From UBA6016 sp041915365 (lineage in GTDB: Bacteria > Campylobacterota > Campylobacteria > Campylobacterales > UBA6016): 64,000 nt of DNA. Below, one piece after another: positions 40,452-49,580 of the stretch. Position 1 is the stretch's first letter; each line of letters opens with the position of its first letter. Location: positions 1-64,000 of the forward strand of contig JAYSBP010000009.1 in assembly GCA_041915365.1 (NCBI GenBank). The letters run 5' to 3'. The notes beneath the pieces are model-generated. The model did not search any database, was not told the origin of the DNA, and saw only the letters and a program-made list of their open reading frames with translations. The translations under genes and the position numbers were made by a program.

Positions 40452-40832
40452 ATGGCAGGCATTCCACAACCAGCTTTTTATCTATTTATGTGTCAAGTTG
40501 AAAGACCGGAAGGTTTCCCAAAAGGCTCATGTATCAAGCCTCACAACAGAGATATTTTCGGCTATCTAAGCGAAGCTCTTATGAGAAGCGGCGTAATAGG
40601 CACAGTAGTGCCGGTACAGAGCGGTTGTCAAAATAGATGTAACCTCGGTCCAGTAATGATGGTAGAGCCTGGACACACTATGTATGTCGGTCTGACTAAA
40701 GAAAAAATTGATAAAATTATAAAAGAACATATCATAGGCGGAAGCGTTGTTGAAGAGTATGTAATCCCGAAAGAGATGTGGGCGGACGCTATTAGTCCTG
40801 AACAAATGAGAAAAATGGCTGGAGTCAGTTAA
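40452..40832 (+). CDS. Thioredoxin-like [2Fe-2S] ferredoxin
   Basis: The 126-residue protein has cysteines at 14, 27, 59 and 63, the C-x12-C-x31-C-x3-C spacing of thioredoxin-fold [2Fe-2S] ferredoxins. The motif VQSGCQNRCNLGPVMMVEP is typical of this family and of NuoE-like domains. It probably serves as a soluble electron carrier; the partner is unknown. It has a strong AAGGAG site and precedes panD by 5 bp. Confidence 0.85.
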   Translation: MAGIPQPAFYLFMCQVERPEGFPKGSCIKPHNRDIFGYLSEALMRSGVIGTVVPVQSGCQNRCNLGPVMMVEPGHTMYVGLTKEKIDKIIKEHIIGGSVVEEYVIPKEMWADAISPEQMRKMAGVS

Positions 40833-40837
40833 AAATT

Positions 40838-41203
40838 ATGCGAATCGATATGCTTTACTCAAAAATCCATAGGGCGACGGTAACAGATGCAAACCTTAAT
40901 TACGTCGGCTCTATCACAATAGATAGGGAGCTAATGGACGCCGCCAAAATGAGAGTGGGGCAAAAAGTAGAGATACTAAACATCAATAACGGTGAGAGAT
41001 TTTCTACTTATGTTATTGAAGGCGAAAGAGGCAAGCGTGATATGTGCTTAAACGGTGCCGCAGCTAGAAAAGTGCATGTAGGCGACAAAATTATAGTAGT
41101 CGCTTACGCCTCTTTTGAGGAAGAAGAGCTAAAAAATTATGCCCCAGCGATAGTTATAGTAGACGATAAAAATGACATCGTAGAGATAGGGAGTGGGCTT
41201 TAA
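40838..41203 (+). CDS. panD: Aspartate 1-decarboxylase PanD
   Basis: PanD makes beta-alanine for pantothenate and CoA. The 121-residue proenzyme cleaves itself between Gly24 and Ser25 in YVGSITID to form the pyruvoyl cofactor. The family residues around NINNGERFSTYVI and LNGAAAR are present. Its stop overlaps the next start by one base. Confidence 0.95.
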   Translation: MRIDMLYSKIHRATVTDANLNYVGSITIDRELMDAAKMRVGQKVEILNINNGERFSTYVIEGERGKRDMCLNGAAARKVHVGDKIIVVAYASFEEEELKNYAPAIVIVDDKNDIVEIGSGL

Positions 41204-41520
41204 TGTTTGAAGGTTTTGATATGTCAAAACTGGGTGGCATGATAGAAGAGGCTCAAAAAAAAGCAAAAGAGTTGGAGGAAAAAAGTTCTTCCCTTAGTTT
41301 CACGGCAAAAAGCGGCGGTGGAATGGTATCCGCAACCGTTAATGGCAAGTTTGAAGTCCTTGATATTACGATTGACGATTCTTTGTTGGAAGACAAAGAG
41401 TCGCTCCAAATACTTTTGATGAGCGCAATCAACGACGCCATCAAATCAGCCATAGAAAACCAAAAAAATGATGCAATGTCAATGCTTGGCGGCTTTAATC
41501 CATTTGCAAAAAACGGTTAA
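41203..41520 (+). CDS. YbaB/EbfC-family nucleoid-associated protein
   Basis: The 105-residue protein matches the YbaB/EbfC family, small dimeric DNA-binding proteins. Landmarks are MIEEAQKKAKELEEKSSSL and GGGMVSATVNGKFEVLDITIDDSLL. In many bacteria it follows dnaX and recR; here it follows panD. The start shares one base with the panD stop and it precedes the prenyl synthase gene by 8 bp. Confidence 0.9.
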   Translation: MFEGFDMSKLGGMIEEAQKKAKELEEKSSSLSFTAKSGGGMVSATVNGKFEVLDITIDDSLLEDKESLQILLMSAINDAIKSAIENQKNDAMSMLGGFNPFAKNG

Positions 41521-41528
41521 TAGCCGTT

Positions 41529-42386
41529 ATGTTAGCAGAGTTTGAAGACTATCTAAAAAATAATCCAATAAAAGTTGACTCCTTCCACCCCTCTTTTGAA
41601 GATACCATAAATAAAATGCTAAACGTTGGCGGCAAGAGATTTCGTCCGCTTTTGATGCTCTCTGTCGTTGATGCGCTTGATGATAGAATGCTAAAAAATA
41701 CCTATGAGCCGGCCTTGGCCGTAGAGTGCCTTCACACATACTCTCTTATTCATGATGATTTACCGTGCATGGATGACTCGCCGCTTAGACGTGGGCATCC
41801 GACTTTGCATACTATTTATGGTGATGCGGCCGCCGTTCTTGCCGGAGACGCTCTGAATACGCATGCCTTTTATCTAATTTCAAACTCAAAGCTAAGTAGT
41901 GATGTTAAGGTAGAGCTCATTAGGCTTTTGAGTCGTGACGGCGGGACTTACGGAATGGTGCTTGGTCAAGCTATTGATTTGTTTTTTGAGAAAAAGAGAC
42001 TCTCGCTTGATGAGCTAAGGTTTTTGCATGTTCATAAAACGGCGAAACTTATCGCGGCTTCGCTTGCTATGGGTGCAGTAATAGGTGGGGCAAATGTCGG
42101 GCTTATCGGTAAGCTGTATGGTTTTGGAATCAAGCTAGGGCTTTTTTTTCAAGTGCGAGATGATCTTTTGGATGCACTCTCTAGCGAAGAAAAAGAGGGC
42201 AAGAAAGTACAAAACGACGGCTTCAAAAATAGTTTTGTCAATCTGCTTGGTATAGATGGGGCTAAGAGTGAATTTGAGAGTTTAAAAAACGAGCTTACGT
42301 CTGAGATAAAGACATTTGAGTCGAAACTTTCAACTGCACTTTTTGCTGTATGCGATAGATATTTTAAAGAAGATTTTGGAGGATAA
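41529..42386 (+). CDS. ispA: Polyprenyl synthetase (farnesyl/geranylgeranyl diphosphate synthase)
   Basis: The 285-residue enzyme makes short-chain prenyl diphosphates. The first aspartate-rich motif HDDLPCMDD begins near residue 75 and is followed by SPLRRGHPT. The second, VRDDLLDAL, lies near residue 215. Its length and the DDLPCMDD spacing fit the bacterial FPP synthase (IspA) class. The product chain length is not proven by sequence alone. Confidence 0.9.
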   Translation: MLAEFEDYLKNNPIKVDSFHPSFEDTINKMLNVGGKRFRPLLMLSVVDALDDRMLKNTYEPALAVECLHTYSLIHDDLPCMDDSPLRRGHPTLHTIYGDAAAVLAGDALNTHAFYLISNSKLSSDVKVELIRLLSRDGGTYGMVLGQAIDLFFEKKRLSLDELRFLHVHKTAKLIAASLAMGAVIGGANVGLIGKLYGFGIKLGLFFQVRDDLLDALSSEEKEGKKVQNDGFKNSFVNLLGIDGAKSEFESLKNELTSEIKTFESKLSTALFAVCDRYFKEDFGG

Positions 42387-42392
42387 TAAATT

Positions 42393-44333
42393 ATGCCAGG
42401 TACTACGATGCTAAAAAAAATGTCTGATACTATAAAGTTTTTGGCTTGCGATATGGTTCAAGCCGCTAATTCGGGACACCCTGGGATGCCGATGGGTTTA
42501 TCTGATATTATGAGTGTTTTCAACTCGTTTTACAAGCATAATCCGGCTAATCCGAAATGGCTCAACAGGGATAGAGTGGTTTTCTCGGGCGGGCATGGTA
42601 GCTCACTAATTTATTCTTTGCTTCATCTTTGGGGATATGATGTCTCTTTGGATGACCTTAAGAACTTTAGACAGCTCCATTCAAAGACTCCAGGGCATCC
42701 GGAATACGGTCACACTTCCGGTGTTGAGGTAACCACTGGGCCTCTTGGTCAGGGATTTGCCAATGCCGTCGGTTTTGCCTTTGCTTCCGCATACGCCGCA
42801 CATCTACTCAATACCCCAACGGCAAAAGTGATAGATCATAAAGTCTATTGTTTTTGCGGTGATGGCGACCTAGAGGAGGGCATCAGCTATGAGGCGGCAA
42901 GCCTTGCTGGGCATCACGCTCTTTCAAATCTAGTTGTCGTATATGATAGTAACAATATCACTATCGAAGGCGAAGCGACGATTGCTCTATCTGAAAATAT
43001 CAGAGGCAGATTTGAGTCTCAGGGGTGGACCGTGCTTGAGATAAATGGGCATGATTATACCGAGATTGAAAATGCGTTTAGCGAAGCTGTAAGCGGCAAA
43101 TCGGGCAAGCCTACTCTTATAATAGCAAAAACAAAAATTGCAAAAGGGGCTGCGACGCTGGAGGGCTCACACCATACACACGGAGCACCTCTAGGCGAAG
43201 AAGAGATAAAAGCATCAAAAAGCGCAGCAGGATTTGACGCTGAGGCAAAATTTAATATCCCAGAAGATGTGTTGCTTAGATTTAGATGCGCAAAAGAGAA
43301 GGGTGAGTTAGAAGAGAAGCTATGGAATAAAATGCTTCTTGAGCTTCCGGAGAGAGAAAAAAATGATTATCTTGAGGCACTGCTAAATCCTGACTTTAGA
43401 GAAGTTGTATATCCTGAGTTTGAGATAGGCTCAAAAGTAGCCACAAGGGATTCAAACGGCAAAATACTAAATGCGATAGCAAAAGCATACCCTGGTTTTA
43501 TTGGTGGAAGTGCAGACTTATCTCCATCGAACAAAACGGAGCTAAATGGGCTAGGGGACTTCCCAAGAGGTAGAAATATCAGATTCGGTATCCGTGAGCA
43601 CGCTATGGGTGCGATTACAAATGCTATCTCGTTGTACGGGTTATTTAGACCATTTTGTGCGACATTTTTTGTATTCTCTGACTATCTTAAGCCGTCAGTT
43701 AGGGTTGCGGCTCTAATGGGAGCAAGAGAGCATTTCGTATTTACGCACGATAGTATCGGCGTGGGTGAAGACGGCCCTACACATCAACCGATAGAACACC
43801 TAAGCTCGCTAAGAGCACTTCCAAATCTCTATGTATTTAGACCGTGTGACGCAAACGAGAATATATCATCTTGGAAGACAGCTCTAAATCTAAATGCCCC
43901 TAGTGCTTTCGTATGTTCAAGACAGGGGCTTGAAACACTTGAAATCAGTAAAAACGTAGACATTTCAAAAGGTGCTTACAAGGTTGTTGAAAAAGCCGGC
44001 TCAAAAGTCACTCTAATGGCTAGCGGAAGCGAAGTTCATACGGCGATTGCAGCGGCAAAATTGCTAGAGGGAGAAGGTATAGCGACAAGCGTTGTGAGCG
44101 TACCTTGTTTTGATTTGCTTGTAGAAGCCGGCAAAGAGTATCAAAAAGCTTTGCTTGGCGATACGAAAGTCGTAGCCGTTGAGGCGGCTAGTGGGCAAGA
44201 GTGGTACAGATTTGCCGACGATGTGGTGTGTATGGAGAGCTTCGGTGCAAGCGGCAAAGACTCTTTGCTATTTAAAGAGTTTGGTTTTACGGCTGAAAAC
44301 GTCGCATCTCGTGCAAAAAGTTTGTTGTCGTAA
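42393..44333 (+). CDS. tkt: Transketolase
   Basis: Transketolase moves two-carbon units in the pentose phosphate pathway or Calvin-type cycles. The 646-residue protein has N-terminal NSGHPGMPMGL, the thiamine diphosphate motif GDGDLEEGISYEAASLAGHHALSNLVVVYDSNN, and the C-terminal domain with RFGIREHAMG. GGAGG lies 9 bases before the ATG; a second ATG five codons in is possible. Confidence 0.96.
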   Translation: MPGTTMLKKMSDTIKFLACDMVQAANSGHPGMPMGLSDIMSVFNSFYKHNPANPKWLNRDRVVFSGGHGSSLIYSLLHLWGYDVSLDDLKNFRQLHSKTPGHPEYGHTSGVEVTTGPLGQGFANAVGFAFASAYAAHLLNTPTAKVIDHKVYCFCGDGDLEEGISYEAASLAGHHALSNLVVVYDSNNITIEGEATIALSENIRGRFESQGWTVLEINGHDYTEIENAFSEAVSGKSGKPTLIIAKTKIAKGAATLEGSHHTHGAPLGEEEIKASKSAAGFDAEAKFNIPEDVLLRFRCAKEKGELEEKLWNKMLLELPEREKNDYLEALLNPDFREVVYPEFEIGSKVATRDSNGKILNAIAKAYPGFIGGSADLSPSNKTELNGLGDFPRGRNIRFGIREHAMGAITNAISLYGLFRPFCATFFVFSDYLKPSVRVAALMGAREHFVFTHDSIGVGEDGPTHQPIEHLSSLRALPNLYVFRPCDANENISSWKTALNLNAPSAFVCSRQGLETLEISKNVDISKGAYKVVEKAGSKVTLMASGSEVHTAIAAAKLLEGEGIATSVVSVPCFDLLVEAGKEYQKALLGDTKVVAVEAASGQEWYRFADDVVCMESFGASGKDSLLFKEFGFTAENVASRAKSLLS

Positions 44334-44356
44334 CGCTTTGGCAAACAAAGTTTTGT

Positions 44357-44362
44357 TACAAT
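44357..44362 (+). promoter_or_regulatory. Possible -10 element before gap
   Basis: TACAAT lies 27 bp before the gap ATG in a T-rich gap. An imperfect inverted pair CTTTG/CAAAG (44336-44350) just after tkt, followed by TTTTG, could be a weak terminator for tkt. No good -35. Confidence 0.4.
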
Positions 44363-44389
44363 CAAGTAAATTACCGATAAGGGGATAAT

Positions 44390-45382
44390 ATGGCTTTGAA
44401 AGTTGCTATTAACGGTTTTGGAAGAATAGGCAGATGCGTGGCTAGAGTAATAGCCAATAGGAGTGATATAGAGCTTGTAGCGATAAACGACCTAGCGGAC
44501 ATCGAAGAGCTAGCGTATTTGATGAGATATGACACAATTCACGGTAAGTTTAATCAGGACGTTGTTGTGGATAACGGCAATCTAATCATCGGCGGTAAAA
44601 CTGTAAAAGTATTTAGCGAAAAAGACCCTGCAGCTCTTAGGTTTGCAGATGTTGGCGCCGAGATAATGCTTGAGTGTACTGGGTTATTTTTGGAGCAAGC
44701 AAAAGTACAATCGCACCTAGATAACGGAATCAAAAAAGTTATATTTTCTGCTCCCGCAAAAGACGATACACCTACGTTTGTTTTGGGCGTAAATGACAGT
44801 GCATACAACGGCGAGAAGATTATCTCAAATGCGTCTTGTACGACAAACTGCCTTGCACCAATGGTAAAAGTCCTTGATGATGCGTTTGGTATCGAAAACG
44901 GTCTTATGACGACTATCCACTCATATACAAATGACCAAGCGATTCTTGACATTATCCACAAAAAAGAGAGAAGAAGAGGTAGGGCTGGTGCGGCAAATAT
45001 CATCCCTACGACTACGGGTGCGGCAAAAGCTATCGGCCTAGTGCTTCCACACCTAAAAGGCAAGCTAGACGGTCTATCTGTCAGGGTTCCAACTCCTGAC
45101 GTATCTATGACGGATCTATCTGCAACGCTTAAAAAACCTGCGACGGCAGCAGAGATAAACGAACTTTTCAGAGAAGCCGCAAAAGGCGCATTCAAAAATA
45201 TCATAACCGTGGACGATGAGAAGAGAGTTTCTATGGACTTTAGAACGGATCCATCAAGCTGTATATTCGTAACAGACACGACAAAAGTTATCGGCAATAC
45301 GATAAAAGTAATGGCATGGTATGACAACGAGTGGGGTTATTCAAACAGACTAGTAGATATGGCTGTTAGAATCGGCGCATAA
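44390..45382 (+). CDS. gap: Glyceraldehyde-3-phosphate dehydrogenase
   Basis: The 330-residue enzyme has the NAD-binding N-terminus AINGFGRIGRCVARVI and the catalytic cysteine motif SNASCTTNCLAP near residue 150, followed by HSYTNDQAILD. The length is typical of bacterial type I GAPDH. The glycine-rich loop is followed by an aspartate-containing NDLAD segment, which usually favours NAD over NADP. The start has AAGGGG. Confidence 0.97.
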   Translation: MALKVAINGFGRIGRCVARVIANRSDIELVAINDLADIEELAYLMRYDTIHGKFNQDVVVDNGNLIIGGKTVKVFSEKDPAALRFADVGAEIMLECTGLFLEQAKVQSHLDNGIKKVIFSAPAKDDTPTFVLGVNDSAYNGEKIISNASCTTNCLAPMVKVLDDAFGIENGLMTTIHSYTNDQAILDIIHKKERRRGRAGAANIIPTTTGAAKAIGLVLPHLKGKLDGLSVRVPTPDVSMTDLSATLKKPATAAEINELFREAAKGAFKNIITVDDEKRVSMDFRTDPSSCIFVTDTTKVIGNTIKVMAWYDNEWGYSNRLVDMAVRIGA

Positions 45383-45387
45383 ATATC

Positions 45388-45407
45388 GGAGTAGGTTTTC
45401 CTACTCC
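45388..45407. terminator. Convergent hairpin between gap and the MBL-fold gene
   Basis: GGAGTAGG and CCTACTCC form a perfect 8-bp stem with a TTTT loop just after the gap stop. The hairpin overlaps the stop codon of the convergent MBL-fold gene. No long U-run follows on either strand, so it may act as a weak bidirectional terminator. Confidence 0.5.
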
Positions 45408-46303
45408 ATCTCCGCTTCTTGAAACGCTACTATTATATTTTTTGGGTTCTCGTCCCAGAGCGCCGCATCTTTAAATTCACTCATATCAACAGCCTTTGTG
45501 ATAGTATCCAGCTCTACCCCCTTGTCCATTGCCGCCCTAACCCTCGAATGCAAAGCATTCATGTAGGAGAGCGCAAAGTCGTATGACTCCCTTCCTGTCG
45601 TCTTGCCATGACCACCTATTATATGTTTGAAGTCTAATTTTCCTATTTCTTTCAATGCCTCCAGTGAACCTTTTGTGCTCCCATCCCTTATTGGAAGTAT
45701 CATTTGGCTGTATGCTATGTCGCCAGCAATAACTGTTTTTGCCGCCCTATAGTAAACGATCAAATCCGAGTTTGTGTGTGCTTTTTTAGATGGCTTGAAT
45801 ACGATGAGTTCTCCTCTTTTTGCTTTTATAGTGATATTGTTGTCTATGTATTCATCTGGTAAGGTGACTACGCTTTTATCCCAAGCCTCGGGTGATACGG
45901 CTTTTTTGTAGCTATCAAATCTCTCCGGTATTTTTGAGTACGCCTCTTTTATATTTGCATCCCCGATAATTTTTATTTTTTGTTCATGGTAGTATGAGTT
46001 GCCGCCAAGGTGGTCGTTGTGATAGTGAGTATTGAGGACAAGCGTTATTTTTTTACCCATTGTTTTTTGTATTTTTTCGGCGGCCTCTTTTGCGTATTTG
46101 TAAGTTGGTCCAGTATCCACAGCCAATATCCCGTTATCTAGCTCTATATAGCAGCTATTTACGATATTGCCGTTATTTGTGGTATTTGGGGCGCCAGGGT
46201 TGCCGAATATACAGTATACGCCGTTTTCTACTTTTATCGGCTTTAGGTCGTAGTCAAAGCCAAATAGGCAGACACCGATAGATAGCAAGAGTAGCTTTTT
46301 CAT
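45401..46303 (-). CDS. Exported metallo-beta-lactamase-fold hydrolase
   Basis: The 300-residue protein has a short signal peptide (MKKLLLLSIGVCLFGF) and an MBL fold with the zinc motif NTHYHNDHLGG (His93, His95, Asp97, His98), a later KKAHTNSD histidine and GGHGK. It resembles SoxH-like and quinoprotein-relay MBL hydrolases. Substrate unknown. It stands alone after gdhA on the minus strand. Confidence 0.82.
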   Translation of the reverse strand: MKKLLLLSIGVCLFGFDYDLKPIKVENGVYCIFGNPGAPNTTNNGNIVNSCYIELDNGILAVDTGPTYKYAKEAAEKIQKTMGKKITLVLNTHYHNDHLGGNSYYHEQKIKIIGDANIKEAYSKIPERFDSYKKAVSPEAWDKSVVTLPDEYIDNNITIKAKRGELIVFKPSKKAHTNSDLIVYYRAAKTVIAGDIAYSQMILPIRDGSTKGSLEALKEIGKLDFKHIIGGHGKTTGRESYDFALSYMNALHSRVRAAMDKGVELDTITKAVDMSEFKDAALWDENPKNIIVAFQEAEME

Positions 46304-46363
46304 CTCACATCCTAGTATAATTTTTATTTATTTTACACTGCGGAAGTAAAATTGGCGTAAATT

Positions 46364-47674
46364 TTATAGACCCTGCTTTATCATAGCATCGGCGACACGC
46401 CTGAAGCCTGCTATATTTGCACCCATTTTGATATTATTTTGCTGATTAAACTCAGTCGCCGCATCTTTGCACTCATCAAAAATATTTTGCATAATTGATT
46501 TAAGTTTTGCGTCTATCTCCGTGCGTGAAAGCTGTAAAAACAGAGCGTCTTGTCCCATTTCGAGCCCGCTTACGGCCACACCCCCTGCATTTGCCGCTTT
46601 TGACGGAGCGTACGGCACCCCAAGATCTATAAGTAAATCCGCCGCCTCGTTTGTTAAAGGCATATTTGCACCCTCTATTACCGCTTTTACGCCATTTTGG
46701 ACCATTGCCTTTGCGCCGTCTATGTCAACCTCGTTTTGTGTAGCGCAAAAAAACGCATAATCACAAGTCACATCGGTGATTTTAATAGTTTTGTATGAGC
46801 CGTTATCATAAGTCAAAAGAGAGGCTCTATCAACCTCTTTTATCTTCTTAATTTTGTCGATGTCAACGCCGTTTTCATCAACTAGCACGCCGCCTCTATC
46901 GGAGCATGCTATTACCTTTGCTCCAAGCTGCGTTAATTTTTCCATCGCATATATGGCTACGTTACCACTGCCGCTTACTATGCACTTTTTGCCCTCAAAT
47001 CCAAGTCCATAGTGCGACAGCATTGCCTGCGCAAAATACACGGCTCCATACCCAGTAGCTTCACGTCTGCCAAAACTTCCGCCAAAAAGTGGTGATTTAC
47101 CAGTAAGCGCACCGTCAAAAAGTCCTGTTATTTTTTTGTATTCACCGAACATATACCCGATTTCACGTTCGCCGACACCTATGTCTCCTGCTGGAATATC
47201 GGTGTGTGCTCCTATATGTGGCGCAAGGGCTCTGATAAACGCCTTGCAAAAACGCATAATTTCTCTATCCGATTTACCTTTTGGGTCAAAGTCTGAACCA
47301 CCTTTTGCGCCGCCTAGCATTAGTCCCGTTAGGGAGTTTTTGAAAGCCTGCTCAAAACCCAAAAATTTAAGCGTCGAGAGGTCAACACCTTTTTCAAATC
47401 TGAGTCCACCCTTATACGGCCCAAGGACAGAGCTAAACTGCACTCTTGTGCCCCTGTTTATCTCTATCGTTCCATCGTCCCTCTCCCAGACTATCCGAAA
47501 TTTTATGATTTTTTCAGGCTCACTGATTCGCTCTAGGACTTTGTGTTTTTCGTATATGTCATTTGAAGATAAAAGCGGAGATATGGAGCCAAAGACCTCG
47601 GAGACCGCCTCCAAAAACTCGGCTTGATGCGAGTATTTTTGCGTTAAATCGTCTAAAACTTTTGAGATGTACAA
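46364..47674 (-). CDS. gdhA: NADP-type glutamate dehydrogenase
   Basis: The 436-residue enzyme interconverts 2-oxoglutarate plus ammonia and glutamate. Visible are the substrate-binding lysine region GGAKGGSDFDPKGKSD, the aspartate region PAGDIGVGEREIGYMFGEYK, and the nucleotide fold VSGSGNVAIYAMEKL. The length matches hexameric NADP-type enzymes. It follows the Ech hydrogenase operon by 30 bp and, with glnD/glnB/amt, suggests ammonia assimilation by two routes. Confidence 0.95.
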   Translation of the reverse strand: MYISKVLDDLTQKYSHQAEFLEAVSEVFGSISPLLSSNDIYEKHKVLERISEPEKIIKFRIVWERDDGTIEINRGTRVQFSSVLGPYKGGLRFEKGVDLSTLKFLGFEQAFKNSLTGLMLGGAKGGSDFDPKGKSDREIMRFCKAFIRALAPHIGAHTDIPAGDIGVGEREIGYMFGEYKKITGLFDGALTGKSPLFGGSFGRREATGYGAVYFAQAMLSHYGLGFEGKKCIVSGSGNVAIYAMEKLTQLGAKVIACSDRGGVLVDENGVDIDKIKKIKEVDRASLLTYDNGSYKTIKITDVTCDYAFFCATQNEVDIDGAKAMVQNGVKAVIEGANMPLTNEAADLLIDLGVPYAPSKAANAGGVAVSGLEMGQDALFLQLSRTEIDAKLKSIMQNIFDECKDAATEFNQQNNIKMGANIAGFRRVADAMIKQGL

Positions 47675-47704
47675 AGCAGTATCCTTTTTTACTAAGGATA
47701 CATA

Positions 47705-48148
47705 CTAAGGGTTTAAATTTTCCTCTTGTTTTGCGGCCTCTTTTTGAGCTTTTTTGAGAATTTTACACTCTTCTTTTGATGTGGCGGCCTCTGTTTCTAC
47801 TTCAAACCATTTGTCATTCATTGTTTTGTCATCACACGGTGGAGCTTTTTCGTCGCATTGGCTTAGAGCCTCCGCTTTGTCAGGGCAGGCTCTGACGCAC
47901 TCGCCACAGTAAATACACAGATATGGATTGTAGTGGTATGTAAACTCAAAACTCTCTCTATTTTGCGTAAAAAGTATCGCCCCTGGGGGACAGACCACTT
48001 CGCAGTTGAGGCAAAAAATACACTTTTCCACCTCATACAAGATAAGACCTCTCGCCTCTTTGTTTTTAGGGCTCTCCTCAAAAGGATAGTTGATTGTTGC
48101 CGGTTTTGAAAACATATTTGTTAGTGCGTTTACCATTGACTTTATCAT
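47705..48148 (-). CDS. echF: Energy-converting hydrogenase ferredoxin-like subunit EchF (HyfH/NuoI-like)
   Basis: The 147-residue iron-sulfur subunit has two [4Fe-4S] motifs: Cys43/46/49/53 in CIFCLNCEVVC and Cys78/81/84/88 in CIYCGECVRAC. It passes electrons from ferredoxin to the hydrogenase small subunit. The frame is open nine codons upstream, but the ATG at 48148 has GAGG nearby and fits the family. A 50-residue charged C-terminal tail with two more cysteines (98, 105) is unusual. It is the last gene of the ech set. Confidence 0.85.
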   Translation of the reverse strand: MIKSMVNALTNMFSKPATINYPFEESPKNKEARGLILYEVEKCIFCLNCEVVCPPGAILFTQNRESFEFTYHYNPYLCIYCGECVRACPDKAEALSQCDEKAPPCDDKTMNDKWFEVETEAATSKEECKILKKAQKEAAKQEENLNP

Positions 48149-48150
48149 TT

Positions 48151-49236
48151 TTACCTCGCCGTACACGATAAACAAGGATCAAATGAGGCGACTATCGCCG
48201 GTACGTCCGCATAGTTTTGCCCTTTTAGCGCTTCCACCATGGCTGGCACGGAGCCAAACGTCGGCGTTTTGATTCTTACCCTGTCCAGATATTGCGCTTT
48301 TGAACCTTTGAGGTAATAAAAGCACTCGCCTCTCGGTGCTTCGACCCTCATATAGCTCTCACCCTCAGGCATACCCCGCACCTTGGTGCTTATATCACCC
48401 TCCGGCATCCCGTCAAGAGCGGCTTCGATAAGGCGGATGCTCTCAAAAACCTCTTTTAGTCTTACCATGTTTCTAGCGTGAACATCTCCGCCATCCATCA
48501 CTATGCTTTTGAATCCAAGTTCTGCGTACGGGAGGTAATCGCTCTCGTTTCTAACGTCAAAATCGACCCCGCTAGCTCTAGCAAGAGGCCCTAAGGCAGA
48601 GTTTGTCAAGGCATTTTCTTTTGTGATTACGCCGACGCCTTTGTATTTCAAAGACAAGCTCCAGTTACTCAAAAATAGCTCTTCAATTTCGCCAACTTTT
48701 TGTTTTAACAGCGAAAGTTTACCCCTCACTATGCTCTCAATGTCGCCGCTTATATCTTTGTTTACACCGCCTATGGATATGTAGTCAAACTGCACACGGT
48801 TTCCGGTCATCGTCTCCTGAGCCTCCATCACAAGCTCTCTATCTTTCATTGTCCTCATAAAAAGCGCCTCAAAACCGGCATTTTCGGCCGTGTGCGCTAG
48901 ACAAAGCAGATGTGAGTGGATGCGGTCCAATTCATTTGCGATAATACGTAGATATGAAGCTCTTTTTGGGACTTCAAGACCGAGTAGCTCTTCGCACGCT
49001 AGCGTATAGCAGGTGGAGTGTATGATGGCGCACAGTCCGCAGACACGGGCGACGACGTAGCCCACTTGTTTGAATTTGAATTTTGTAGTGCAGGCAAGCT
49101 CTACCCCTCTATGTACATACCCAACATCTGCCTCTACGCCGATAATCTTCTCATTTTCGCATTCAAAACTAAATCTTACAGGCTCCAAAAGAGCTATGTG
49201 TTGACTTCCTAGCGGAATATTTATGGTCTTGCTCAT
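48151..49236 (-). CDS. echE: Energy-converting hydrogenase large subunit EchE (group 4 [NiFe])
   Basis: The 361-residue catalytic subunit has the N-terminal NiFe ligand motif RVCGLCAIIHS (Cys66, Cys69). The C-terminal motif DPCLSCTAR (Cys355, Cys358) ends the protein exactly. There is no C-terminal extension after the second ligand pair, so no maturation protease cut is needed, as reported for CooH-like enzymes. All four cysteines are present, which separates it from NuoD of complex I. It overlaps echD by 4 bp. Confidence 0.92.
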   Translation of the reverse strand: MSKTINIPLGSQHIALLEPVRFSFECENEKIIGVEADVGYVHRGVELACTTKFKFKQVGYVVARVCGLCAIIHSTCYTLACEELLGLEVPKRASYLRIIANELDRIHSHLLCLAHTAENAGFEALFMRTMKDRELVMEAQETMTGNRVQFDYISIGGVNKDISGDIESIVRGKLSLLKQKVGEIEELFLSNWSLSLKYKGVGVITKENALTNSALGPLARASGVDFDVRNESDYLPYAELGFKSIVMDGGDVHARNMVRLKEVFESIRLIEAALDGMPEGDISTKVRGMPEGESYMRVEAPRGECFYYLKGSKAQYLDRVRIKTPTFGSVPAMVEALKGQNYADVPAIVASFDPCLSCTAR

Positions 49237-49580
49237 CTTTTTATCCTTAGCGGATTTTCTACGCCGTCCACCTCTATGAACATCCCTTTGACGCTTCCTT
49301 CAAAGTTAGCACCCAGCAAGTCTTTTAGCTCGCCCTCGTACATTCTGGCTGTAGGCAATATGTCTTGCAGGCTTGGGAGTGTCTCATCGGGCGAGGCTTT
49401 GGCGGCAAATACTTTCCACTCCTCTTTTGCTTTTATCTTTGTGAAGCACCACTGTATCTCCAGCTCATCGTTTTCAAAAAGGCCGCTTATGCAGACAAAA
49501 TGCCAAATATTTTTGTCGTAAAACTCCGTCACTTTTGATTTTATGTCGTTTATATCTATAAACTCTTTGGTTGTTTTCAT
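49233..49580 (-). CDS. echD: Energy-converting hydrogenase NuoC-like subunit EchD
   Basis: The 115-residue protein corresponds to the 30-kDa (NuoC) subunit of complex I and the N-terminal part of HycE. It begins MKTTKEFIDINDIKSKVTEFYDK and has the family segment LPSLQDILPTARMYEGELKDLLGANFEG. It is short, as EchD proteins are. It overlaps both neighbours by 4 bp. Confidence 0.82.
   Translation of the reverse strand: MKTTKEFIDINDIKSKVTEFYDKNIWHFVCISGLFENDELEIQWCFTKIKAKEEWKVFAAKASPDETLPSLQDILPTARMYEGELKDLLGANFEGSVKGMFIEVDGVENPLRIKR

Noticed and set aside
44554..45327. A 257-codon open frame on the minus strand opposite gap
   Set aside because: It is fully antisense to a highly conserved gene and encodes a low-complexity Ser/Val/Pro-rich sequence with no motif.
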